Shown here: one piece after another, positions 10,937 through 21,740 of the stretch
Layout: each line of letters opens with the position of its first letter
How positions within the stretch are numbered: position 1 is the stretch's first letter
Assembly: GCA_973895155.1 (NCBI GenBank)
Contig: OZ316893.1
Span: 20,956,001-21,020,000 of the forward strand
From: Marsupella aquatica
Taxonomy: Eukaryota; Marchantiophyta
Reading direction: 5' to 3'
DNA length: 64,000 nucleotides
The notes under the pieces: model-generated
The model's input: the letters and a program-made list of their open reading frames with translations, nothing else
Told to the model about the DNA's origin: nothing
The model's database searches: none
Made by a program: the position numbers and the translations under genes

Positions 10937-12234
10937 AAATCAACTGAGTTGAAAAGCAGACAGAAAGTAAAGTCCACATATGGGGCACAAAGTGCCCAAA
11001 AGGATTGAGGGCAGAAACCCAGGCCATGTGACTGCAGCCCACAACAGAACAGTTCCATGCAGACCCCCACATCAGAAATATGGCAAGACTAGGAGCTTTG
11101 ACATTCCAGAATCAATGAATTTCTCCAGTCTGTAAATTAATTTGATCCCATACAAAACTTTCTTCCATACCAATGAGATGTCGAGGATCATGAAACAATG
11201 GGAGACTTGCTCAGACATTGTTCACCAGGCATGTGTATTGTGCAATCATATCTTATATGAGTGACTTCAAAGGAGGCTGGGTTTCCCACTTTTGAATGTT
11301 TCTGTGTTTATCCTCTATAAAGTTTGGTCTCACTCCTTTTCCAGATGAGATTATAAAATCTCCCTAAACTTGTTGTAAATTCCATGAAAACTTTTAATTT
11401 TTTTAAGAAATCCTAAAAATGCTGGCTTGTTTGGTTGTAGTTAGCTGACCTATTCAGCGCTAATGATTATAGGGTTTTCAGATTACATTTGGTGGAATGT
11501 TTTTTTTTTTGAAAACATTACTTAGGGACAATCTAGGGTTTTTGCCAATTTTAGGATTATTTTAAGAATAAATAGATAAGAAAATTCTAGGAAAAAACTA
11601 AAATTTTAGTGTATTTATTATAAAACAACACATGGCCTTCTGAAAGTGAGGGATGCTAAGGTCCATCCCCTTTTATATTCCATTTTCCCTTAGAGCCTTT
11701 CACTAACCTGTCTCCCAAACTACCCAATATTTTAACGTGCCCTCAAACAATTTTATTTATCAACCCGCCTTCATTTCATAAACGGGTTAGAATTAACTCT
11801 AGATCAGGTTCCTGTTGCCATGTGGCAAGGTGTCATCAGCTATGCTTAACTTGTCGTGACCCCCTCAGACCCATTTCCCCTTGAGTCCCCATTGTGTTAG
11901 AGTTTTGACTCAATCTTGGCTAGGTTAACTAGAGATATGTTAATCGGAGTTAACATTAGTTAACTAGACACTTCATGAAGGGATAACCCTCTTTGTATCC
12001 CATGCAGAGAGTAAGTGCACCTAGTTGAGAATTTTGTTTGGGTGAATGTCACTTGCCTATCCAACGATTAATATGTGCAAGCTATACTTTTCTTCACTTA
12101 AACCGTTGGTATCGTATTACGGGGTCGCGGAGGGACGCTATTTGGAGGATTTCCACACCTAAGGATGAGTATGTTTGATTCCGCTCTCGGAAGCGTACTT
12201 TTTGATCAAGTCTACCGACTGGTCTCTCCATTTT
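10937..12234. other. AT-rich spacer, no gene seen
   Basis: No coding region or RNA gene was recognised. Near the right end, a 35-bp unit beginning TTTTGATCAAGTCTACCGAC (12200-12234) is the left partner of a repeat interrupted by the CACTA element that follows. Confidence 0.3.
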
Positions 12235-12404
12235 CACTAGTACATTTTACCTCCTTTTTCCGATTCTCTCCACATCGGACGTCTTTGTAAAAAAAAATAT
12301 GAAAAAACCATACATCCGATTCTGCCGGCATCGTAACATGCCATGATAAAAGTATCGGATATCGACAATCGGACTTAAATCGGAAAGTCCGACGCTAAAA
12401 TAAT

Positions 12405-12510
12405 GGGAAAGTCCGATGCTAAGAGAATGGGAAAGTCCGATGCTAAGAGAATGGGAAAGTCCGATGTTGGGAGAATGGGAAAGTCCGATGCTGGGAGAAT
12501 GGGAAAGAGC
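12405..12510 (+). repeat. 24-bp subterminal array of the CACTA element, left
   Basis: GGGAAAGTCCGATGCT plus an 8-bp linker (AAGAGAAT or GGGAGAAT) starts at 12405, 12429, 12453, 12477 and, partly, 12501. In En/Spm such subterminal motifs bind the transposase accessory protein; that role is inferred here. Confidence 0.9.
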
Positions 12511-13757
12511 AAAACAATGAAAATGGGATACACATTGGAGCGGACGCGGGGTGCTCAGGTCACCCATCTCTTCCTTTGTATATTTACTTTCATTTTGCAA
12601 CCATGAGCGAGGTGCCCATCTCCTTTGACATTTCAACTCTTCATTCCTCAACTAAGTGGTCACCCATCCCAATTGCTATTCCTCCAACATGAGCTTAACT
12701 TTGTGGTTCTTATCCCTCACAATGTACATGCAAGTTTAACACTTTTATTGTTTGACTTGGAGTGTTTAGGGATTTTATACACTTCTAAATTTATTAAGAC
12801 CCATAATTTGGACCTAAGCTGGGCAGAGTCGGGAGAGGCCAACAGGAAACATGCAACAATGCAGCCCCAGCCCAGCTAGAGGCAGCTAGGGTCAGCGACA
12901 ACACAGCCCGGGCCGGGGAAATGAGGACGCAACGATAGCGGCAAGGGTGGAGCAAAGACGCAGCCAATGCGCCTCGACTATGGTGATAGAGAAATGGATT
13001 AGCCGACCCACCCCTCCGCAAACTATACTAAGGGTTCAAAATGTAACCATGAGGGAAGCGACGACCATCCAATGGGAAGACCAAAAGAAATCTCAACGAC
13101 GGATCTTAGGTAGTTAACCTGAGTTACTTTTCTTAACCAATGACTCAAACGAGAGGCAAAGTGATAAATACAAGAAAAAAAGTGGCAATGTAGTGATTAT
13201 GCCACAAAAGTGTGGCATTAGACTAATAAATCCCAGTTTTGCTCTATCATGATATTGCATGTTTGCATTGAGTGATCTACAATTACGATTACCCTCTTAC
13301 ATTCCCTTGGAGCAATCAATAGAAATTTGGGGTCATTCGTGAATAGTAAAGCCCTCCTCCATCCAACTTGACATGAGATCATTATAGTTTATTAGTTATG
13401 GAAGATTAATATTTTGGTCCTTCCAAAGCCTTGGCGTCAAGGGCAGCTCCCGATTGTCTCATCTTTCATCAACTATGTTGTTGTTGGACTTGCAACAAAG
13501 ACTACATGGGACAACCAATCTCCTTTTAGATGATAAATTTTGATTTTGCATGTTGAGCAAATATTGCCAAAAGGGAACAATATTTTGGGGTCTTGGAAGG
13601 AGGCAAGAACAACATTCAATTAAGTCCATTTGCCTCAAGTATGAAGTCATTCAAACATGCAAGAATGATTGTATCCTCTTTTCTAGGAAGAGTATGTCGG
13701 TGCAACTACATGCCCCATCTAACACAATAGGAATTTGTCGTTTTGCCAAAATGAAAA

Positions 13758-13825
13758 TTTCCCATTCTCCCAGCATCGGACTTTCCCATTCTACTAGCAT
13801 CGGACTTTCCCATTTTACCACAATC
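13758..13825 (-). repeat. 24-bp subterminal array of the CACTA element, right
   Basis: The complement of the left array, about three units with core AGCATCGGACTTTCCC. The inverted placement at the two ends is what identifies the pair as subterminal repeats. Confidence 0.85.
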
Positions 13826-14144
13826 GGATATAATATCCGTTCTTATCAACTACGGAACTTTTCCGATCAATATTGAAACGCACATCATTTCCGTTACAAA
13901 AAAGATCGGACATATCAATCAAATTTTTTGTTAGGGGATCCGATGTATTTTGTAACGGATATGATCCGTTTTTTACCGCATCGGAAAGATTTCTTTGTTA
14001 ATTACATCGGAAATGAAGATATCCGAAGCCGAGAGTATGGCATATTGCCATTTTGTGATAATGGGAATTTCCCATTCTAAAAGAATCGGACCCCGATTGT
14101 TTGCAAAAATTGAGCATCGGAAATCAGCTAAATATGTACTAGTG

Positions 14145-16100
14145 TTTTGATCAAGTCCAAGGGACTGGTCCTACCATCTACAACTCATGCCCACCGGGTG
14201 AGTGCTGTCACCCCCCCCCCTCCTCGCATGGGTAAGTATACAAATGTTTACAATATGATTTGAACACTAGTGACAAGGGTAAATGTTTCCACAACGAAAC
14301 CGACCACATGCACTAGGGGAGGAAAACAAACAACACAAGCAACAACAAGTGACACACCAATTATTGGAACCTCAAGCCAAATCCATATCTCTTGGTGTTT
14401 CCCGTAACACATGCAAGGGCAAAACCCTAAACCCTAAACCCTAAACCCGACCTCCTGCCGTCTGCCCAACTCCTGCCTCCCTGGGACAAGTGCTACGTAC
14501 TCCACCTCACTACTCTGGCTTGAACTTCTCCTAATCGGTGTGCTATTCACAAAAGCTACTCAAAAGCATCAAAGCACTATGCTGAGTTCCCCCCTAACTA
14601 CTCCGGGGCTCTCCCCTTAAATACTCAAAACAACACACCAAAGCACCCCTCACGGGGTCACTAGGATGGCGGCTACCCTAGCGGCGCCGCTAAAACCCTT
14701 CACTAAGAAACCCCTAAACTAAAAGCATGCAGCACACACATGCTTCTAAAACCCTAAACCCTAAACTAACAATGGGGCCGACGGTGCCTTCGAGGGCGCC
14801 CCGACGTTACTCCGTGAACCGTGAAATTGCAAGGAACCCCACAATGGCCGAAACTAGGTGCCCTTCCACTTGCATTTCTGAGTTCAACCCTGGATAGCCC
14901 TCCTCCTCTTGATCATGAATCACTCAACCTCTCTTGAAACGGACATCGGACGACCAAGTTATGGCCGTTTCAGTATCCTGTAAACCCAACTTCGTCGGGC
15001 CCTAACTTGCTCATCCTGGTTCCGTTTGAGGAGCGCCACCTCTTGTTGGAATCAGCTCCGTGAGCTCTTTCCAACAAGCCCGTGAGTGCACCTTTCCGAA
15101 AAGTTTTACAATCCAGAGATCGTACGACCAAGTCCGTACGGCTACCCTAGTCCTCCTCCTCCACACTCACGGTGCCCTGGCTTGAGCCCCGTGAGTTGGT
15201 CTCCTCACCACTCTCCATTGGAGTGGATACCACTCCGCTAAACAAGGACTCACTTGAGTCCACCACCTCCTATCCTATCTATCTACCTTGCCTACCAGCC
15301 TCAATCCTCTTGATCGCCACCTCTGGTCCGTTGTAAAAGGAGGGGGCCCTTACAATTGTCGAAACTAAAATTTTTTCAGAATTCACTTCTGAAAACATAT
15401 CTGAGGAGCCCTCCTCTTCCTGATCACGGCTCCGTAAACGGTGCACAAAACGGAGGTCAAACGGCCAAGATATGGTGATTTAAGTTTTCACGGGGCACTG
15501 TCTCCCTTCGTTTCGTCCGTACAACACCAGGGGGCCGTCTTTGCAAAACACAGATCACGGTTTCTCCGTATGTGCTGCTACCTCCTTCTTCCCTTGCAAA
15601 GCCGGGATCTCTTGCCGTACGGACGTCCGTACGGCCTCAAAAACCCCCGTATTCTCAAAAAACGTGATCAGTTGTATCTCCCTCGTCTTAGCTCCGTTTT
15701 GGCCGTGTGACACATCGTTGGATTCAGCTCGGTGAGCTCTTTCCAACAAGCCCGTAGACTCCTAATTTTGAGATGGTCAAAAATCTAATGTTCGTACAAC
15801 CAGGGTCCGTACACACTTTGAAAGCAAGCACAAGAGGGAAAGGGTTTAGGGTTTAGGTATGGGTGGAAACCCCACAAGTGAGAATAGAGAAAAAGGGAAG
15901 GAAGAAAGTGTGAGGGCCCCTTCTACGGAGTGCCCCTCTACAAAGTGGGGAAGGGAAAGAGAGCAAAAAACCATGTGAGGACCACACAAAGGGTGAAGGG
16001 GAACACAAGTGTGGGAACCCCTTCCTTCTAAGGGCCCTCCCACCATCACTACTCCAAGATTGCCTAGTTTGCCGTTTTACGGGCGTTGAGGTCCCTCGAG
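14145..16100. repeat. Repeat block with telomere-like tracts and internal duplication
   Basis: CCCTAAA-type tracts occur at about 14426-14450 (four units) and 14750-14768, and in opposite orientation (TTTAGGG) at 15841-15857. A segment around GTGAGCTCTTTCCAACAAGC is present at about 15058-15092 and again at 15731-15765, each following a GGAATCAGCTC/GGATTCAGCTC stretch, so about 670 bp appears duplicated with divergence. A run of 10 or more C lies at 14211-14221. No protein domain is visible. It may be the LTR or leader of an element I cannot name. Confidence 0.5.
15614..15635. repeat. Perfect 22-bp palindrome
   Basis: GCCGTACGGAC followed directly by its own complement GTCCGTACGGC. Shorter GTCCGTACGG or GTACGGAC pieces recur in the same block (near 15131 and 15791). 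Confidence 0.9.
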
Positions 16101-17986
16101 ATGTCACTGTTTGATATAGACCTAAAATAAACTAGAGAACCTCAGTTTCGCATGGGGCTCATTGAGGGCTTCAAAATGAATCCAAACATGACCATGTTTG
16201 GAATAGTACTAGCGCATAAATGTCTGTTTTAAGTTTCAACGTTTTCTATATTTTGGTCATTCTTCCCGTTTTGCGCCTTACGTGGAGCCTCCGACCAGCC
16301 CCCACCCCTCCAAGATGCCCACACGGCTCCAAGTCATTGGGCTGCCTTGTGGCCTCCTTGTACCCCCTCAATGGTTCCCTTGTCATCCATCACCGCTCGA
16401 CACCCCTCTCAACTCCGTTTCGTCCGGTTGTCGCATCCATTTATTAGAACTAACAAAAATGAAAAATTTGAAAATCCAAACACTTTTACTACACCTACTT
16501 GTCTTTCTACTTATATATGCAATTATAAGTTATCACTAAGTTACTACCAGATTTGGGGCCTTGTCACAGTGAAAGAGAGTGAGCTCTTGGTGCGGCCATT
16601 GACATAGCCTACACAGAGTGAACCAGTATTTTTGTGTCGGTGTATGTACTCATGTGCTATATGTGTGGTAATTTTGAGACAATTACACGAAGAACCACCA
16701 CAAAACATTTAAGCCAAAACAGACTCATTTTGCCCCTTCAAATTTTTGGAACGGTGCCAAAAATGTACTCTCAAATTTTTTGAATATCTGTGGAAGATTC
16801 TTCACAGGGGGCCATTCCCCCTATCCGTGGGCCATGTGACCCGGGTTTGATGTTGACCGTTGGATGGCAAAGATCAATAGCTACAAGTGCAACATACAGG
16901 CAATGAGGGGAGACCGAGTGTGCAAGGTCAGGCTTGATCCGGACTGTCCATCAGCCAAGATTCTATGGGCGTGAGAATTTGCCAGTCAGCTGCAGGACCC
17001 AACCTGTGATATGTAACAGGTACTGCAGGGTGGGTGTGGGCCGTTGGATCTTGCTGATCTGATGCCTCCGATCATGCGTGGGTCACAAGGGCAAGGATGG
17101 GCAACCAGTGTTGCGCCTTGACAGGACCGTTGGATCCTCACGATCGATGGCTAAGATTCTTGGAGGGGGGGCGTACGAGGGGGCCGGGGGCTGCGTAGGG
17201 AGGCATCCGGTCAATACCAATTGACGGCTGTGGTACTGCCGGGGCGGCAAATTAAAGTAGGGCTGGTCCCTTGTAAACAGCATTTTTGGGGCCGGATCCT
17301 CCCGATAAAAATCAAATGTACTATGGGGGCCTTATAAGTCGTTTTGAACCATTTCTTGGCATTACGTGCACAATCAACCGTCACACAGTCCAAGAAAGGT
17401 TATAGCAGAACCGGGAGCGGAATGCCCACCGGGATGCCCACCTGCCGTATTTGTTGAAGAAATGTGCTTGCTCACCCTCGGAAGTAAATAATTTATGCCG
17501 TCATTGTCTCAAACTTAACTGCTGCCAATTTGATTTGTCAATTCCTCCACCACAGCAACTCTGCACCAGGTAATCATTGGCTCAAAACATTAGCATCGCT
17601 TGAAGCTCCCTATCAAGAAAGCTACAACTCCTTAGTTTGTTTGATGTCGCTGTTTGTCCATTTCTAGCGTTCTGCCCTCCAAACGAAAAGCTCTCTTTTG
17701 CCTACTGTCACAAGCCACTCACAGATGCTCTAGATGCAACACTCGTTGCATTTGATAAATGATCAATCAAGAACCCTTGAGAAAAGCTGTTGAATCAAGA
17801 AACTGACGTAACTTTGGATTTCTGAGCGCTTAGACCTCCTGAACGTTCCCTCTCAAACCTCCACATAGCAATTCCCTCTGAAACCTCCACATAGCAAGAC
17901 CCCTAGCAAGACCACCGGGAGACTCAATCTTGTTGGTCACCCCCTTGCTGAATTTGCTCTCTTCAAATTGTCACTGCCCAAGCTTC
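16101..17986. other. Probable interior of the third copia-type element, no domains
   Basis: This lies inside the primer binding site of the minus-strand LTR at 18005-18349. No gag or pol motif was found. A hairpin at 16804-16823 (ACAGGGGG-CCATT-CCCCCTA) is a near copy of that at 408-428, which lies inside the first minus-strand LTR, supporting a shared element family. Confidence 0.4.
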
Positions 17987-17998
17987 GCTCTGATATCA
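17987..17998 (-). other. Primer binding site of the third copia-type LTR
   Basis: The minus strand reads TGATATCAGAGC, 11 of 12 bases identical to the TGGTATCAGAGC site at 1645-1656, six bases from the LTR edge. Confidence 0.65.
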
Positions 17999-18004
17999 AT
18001 ATAT

Positions 18005-18349
18005 TGTTGGGAAAACTGGCATGATACAATCACATGAGCACAATCATCAAACAAGCATACACACCAACACCAAGATACGTGGTTTACCTTTGTCAAGGCC
18101 ACATTCACGGAATGCTAGAGTTTTACTAAGCTTTGGCCACCATGGCCACACAAAACATCCTTGTACAAGCTCTCCTTCTAGCACCTAGCTAGCTCCCTTA
18201 ACAATGAGCACGGGTCTCCACGAAGAGCTCTCCCTAGCCCCTTTTATATGCTAGATGCAAGAGTATCGATCGTTAACACCCTAATGGTGGTGTAGCCTAA
18301 GTAACTAGAAGTTAACCCAAGACTAGACTTAACCCTAAGAATTTTTTCA
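18005..18349 (-). mobile_element. Copia-type 5' LTR (minus orientation), third copy
   Basis: Begins next to the primer binding site and shares the GATACGTGGTT, ACATTCACGG, GTTTTACTAAGC and ACAATGAGC blocks with the LTR at 1659-1990, at lower identity. The outer edge near 18349 (TG on the minus strand) is uncertain. Confidence 0.65.
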
Positions 18350-18580
18350 TATAGGAATATGAGCAAAGGCATGCCAGATCCAAAACTTTTTGGTGGCAAT
18401 GGCTTCCACCACGACCATTAGAATTCTAGCCATCCTTGTCTCAAAATTTTCCTAACTTGCTCTCCAACTTGGCAATTCTTTCACACCCAGTGTATGCAAT
18501 CCCGGGACCCAAACATCTGGATTCATTTGCGGTTGATTCCTATGTGCTTCTTGCATGACATCTCTCTTAAGTCAGTAGTG

Positions 18581-18737
18581 TCTCTGTAAATTGCATTGTC
18601 AACAAATTCAAGCTCGAAGTCCAGGGGAAATCGAAGCCTATTCCTCTGTGAATTGCATTGTCAACAAATTCAAGCTCAAAGTCGAGGGGAAATTGAAGCC
18701 TATTCCTCTGTGAATTGCGTTGTCAACAAAAAGCTCA
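18581..18737 (+). repeat. 63-bp tandem repeat, about 2.5 copies
   Basis: The unit containing GAATTGCATTGTCAACAAAT and GAAGCCTATTCCTCTGT occurs twice almost unchanged and a third time truncated. A chance open frame runs across it. Confidence 0.85.
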
Positions 18738-21700
18738 AAGCAATCAAGGTGGAGGCAAAGCAAACAAAGACAATTCACAAGGACATTGGCTTTGCGAGCA
18801 GGATGGCAAAAACGAGGAACAAGCTAGGTGCGAGCGGAATGTGGAGGAAGACTGGAGCGAACGCCTCTTGTGTGCCCACACGGCACACCTCCTGAACTGG
18901 CGCTTCCCGGCCTAATTCGCACCTGACTTACCCCATTGGTTGGGGATGCCCTTGAGCGTAAGGGTACAGGTACACCCAGTGAACAAAAAATAGGGGGCTG
19001 TCAGACTAGATATTAATGTACCCCGTAAGCAAAACCCAGCTTTGTTGGAGATGCTCTTAGCTAGTAATCACAGGCCCCATTAGCCAGAATCGAATGGTTA
19101 TCGAGATATGACCACGAGCAAAGCAAAATATTTCAATAAAATGAGATAAAGAATATTTTGAGCATCTTCTCTTTCACAACATTCGCCACTCTGGAGTAAA
19201 ATGAAAACCATAATGATTACGCTGTCGAGAACGCTCGTCCAAAATTTTGGAACAACACCCTACTCAGCTTTACGTAGACCTAGCTTTAGTAAAGGATGCA
19301 GGCATGCAGCACTGCAGGCTGAATTCGAAGAACACATAGCTTTCTACTACAGCGCTGTACCGTGAACAGGTTATGATGGCGTCTTTCAACTATTGCGAGG
19401 GGCCGTTCTACACTCTAAACTTTCGCTTCTTTCTTTGGATGTCTTATCAATTAAGATGCCCATTAGGTGTGGATGTTGTGATGGCAACCTATGATGCCTT
19501 TGTCCCTACGATAGACAAAATAATATTTGTTTTAGCAGTTTCGATTGGCCGTGTTTGACGGTTCAGCCGGAATGTATGGAAAAACAGCTTCAGCTCGCAT
19601 GATCGTCTGCTAAAAGCAGATTTAGGAGGAATTGGACATGACCGTGAATGTCCCCCACGATTCCACGAAGGAGCTGATAACACCACCACCTTCGACCTAG
19701 ACTCTAGAGAATCATTTTGACAGCGGTAGACGATGAGATCACATGCTGTCATTGCGTTGCCCAAAAAGTTGCTGTTCACCCAAAAGTTCCCGATTCTGTC
19801 CTTTCCGTAATTCCGTCTCTGCAAAACAAAGTTCCCGTTCGATCCCGTTCCTGTCAGCAGTCAGCAGTCAGCTCCTCATGACATACATGACTGTGTATCT
19901 GAAGAAACCATCGAAAGGAACGCGTGGAAGACGGCTCAAAGAGTGCTGACGCCAAGCCGAGATTGAACACTATGTGCATGGCACGTGTTGTCTCCCTTGC
20001 CTAGCTCTGAAAAAATAAAGTCCACGATTGAGTGAATGCTTCTCGCGCTGTTGCATGTGCGATCGGAGGTTCTCCTGCTATTTTTACGTCAAACGACAAA
20101 CCAAAGCTGATTCAGGCAGAATGCACTCATGCAGTATCCCATTCAAGGTCCTATATAGCAGTAACGCAGAATAAAAGCTACCACGGTACCACCAGACTCT
20201 AGTCTTCCTTGAGTGGGTTACTTTCAAGTCTCCGCCACCATATCACTACAGTAAGTTGTTGCCAGTCTTGAATTGGTTGGTGGGTCGTTCCGTCTTACCC
20301 TTTTGGACGAAGACCTATATGTTGAACTGTATCATTCTGGTGCACCACTGCAATCTGCGATCCACATTCCACAACATTCTGTTCTCGCCTCATATAGGTG
20401 AAAGGCGGAGTGACGAGATCCACATTCACCCAGACGTATCGACTTCCAAGCTAGGATGCTCTACCTTATTGCCCTGTCGAAGTCGATGAACCTCTGGCAA
20501 CTTGCCTTTCGAAACTGTACACTTTTGTATGAATGCAATTATTATTTACTATAAAATTGTCAGACAAAATAACTTCCAGGACGTATAAAACAAAGAAATC
20601 TTGCCTTCCGCAGTTCCATCTTCTCCCGAAGTTTAAATCGTATTCTCTTAGATCTGGGTGCCTTTAAGTTGTCAGCAGGTTACCGGGCCATTTCAAAGAT
20701 TCATCACCAATCTGAATTCAGGAATGGGCCGGACGTTATGATGCTTGAACATCCCCAAAATTGTACTTACGAAAAGGAATTGTTGCTGAGAATAGTCAGC
20801 ATAACTTACGATGTTGTTGGAAATCACAGTTTCTGAACGTACACTTGCTGCATGTAAGCTCATAGTTGAAGATGCAATTTCATTCCTGCAGCGGAAGGAC
20901 ATGAGGTACTGCTTCCAAATTCCAAAACAAAATCGATCCAGACCATCATAGAAATCCCTTTTCAAGCTCACAATGATAGGTTCCCGGGATAGGTTGTCCA
21001 CTTTCTCGTGTGACAGGTCTAAGTCCTCAATCCGGAATCACTCAAACACGCCTTCAGTTTAGATACGTATTACAAGAGTAAACTATTTTTCGCTTCAGAG
21101 TCCTGCAAGTATGTCCCGCTGTAAGTTGTTTGATGGACAGAATATAATTCATGTCTAGAAGTATAGACGGGACGCATTGAGGTACTACCCCTGTCAACTC
21201 AGAAGGTGACGACGGAGAATCCAAGCTACCGTAGTCCACAGGAGGAAGGTCAATTTGAGTGCCCAAATAATCACAGACCTACTGAACGGTGTCTCGCACG
21301 TCTGGCAATCATGACAGTTACATATTGCTAATTATAGGAGATCTACGTAAAGGGAGGAAAAGCAAAACGGGAAGATCCTAGTGCACCTACATGTCAGAGG
21401 TTGATTGGATCCCAAAGGACTGCCGGATATATCGCCCAAGTCACAGACATCTTTCTCATCATGTGAGTTGAACGCCAAGAGCACGCCTTTCCAAGGATGA
21501 GTACTCCACTTGATCATACAACAAGATACTGGACGACTCTCGATCAGAGCTGACTTCCAGGACTATCTGATCATCCTCGTCCCTTACTCGAATACTTATA
21601 AACCTGAGGATGAGTGCAGATTCTCGTGTCTGAGCAGTCAGAGCAGCTGAAGTGAGGACTGGTGGGCTTAGAAGAGGCCCGTATTACGGAGAATCGTCTG

Positions 21701-21740
21701 AGGACTTGAACAAGTACAAATTTATAAGAATTGAAGACCG
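18738..21740. other. Spacer upstream of the hydrolase gene, possible promoter
   Basis: No gene was recognised. Two TATA-like sites precede the hydrolase start: CTATATAG at about 20152 and ACTTATAAACC at about 21594, the second about 145 bp before the start codon and the better candidate. Open frames of 60-110 codons (19373-19558 plus, 19489-19824 minus, 20693-21001 minus) have no family motif. Confidence 0.3.

Larger units (their letters stand above)
12235..14144. mobile_element. Non-autonomous CACTA (En/Spm-type) DNA transposon
   Basis: The element is 1,910 bp. It begins CACTAGTACAT and ends with the exact complement ATGTACTAGTG, an 11-bp terminal inverted repeat with the CACTA signature. 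It is flanked by TTT on both sides (12232-12234 and 14145-14147), the 3-bp target duplication expected for this superfamily. Both ends carry subterminal repeats based on GGGAAAGTCCGATGCT: a 24-bp tandem array at 12405-12510, and inverted copies at 13758-13825 and 14060-14090. Motifs of the TATCGGA / TCCGATA kind recur throughout both ends. No transposase motif is seen, so it would need a transposase supplied in trans. The open frames here (for example 12247-12651 minus) are by-products of the 24-bp repeats. Confidence 0.9.

Noticed and set aside
12247-12651. 134-codon minus-strand frame with repeated GLSHSPSIGLSHS
   Set aside because: The repeat is the 24-bp subterminal array of the CACTA element read in frame (24 is a multiple of 3), so openness is a by-product.
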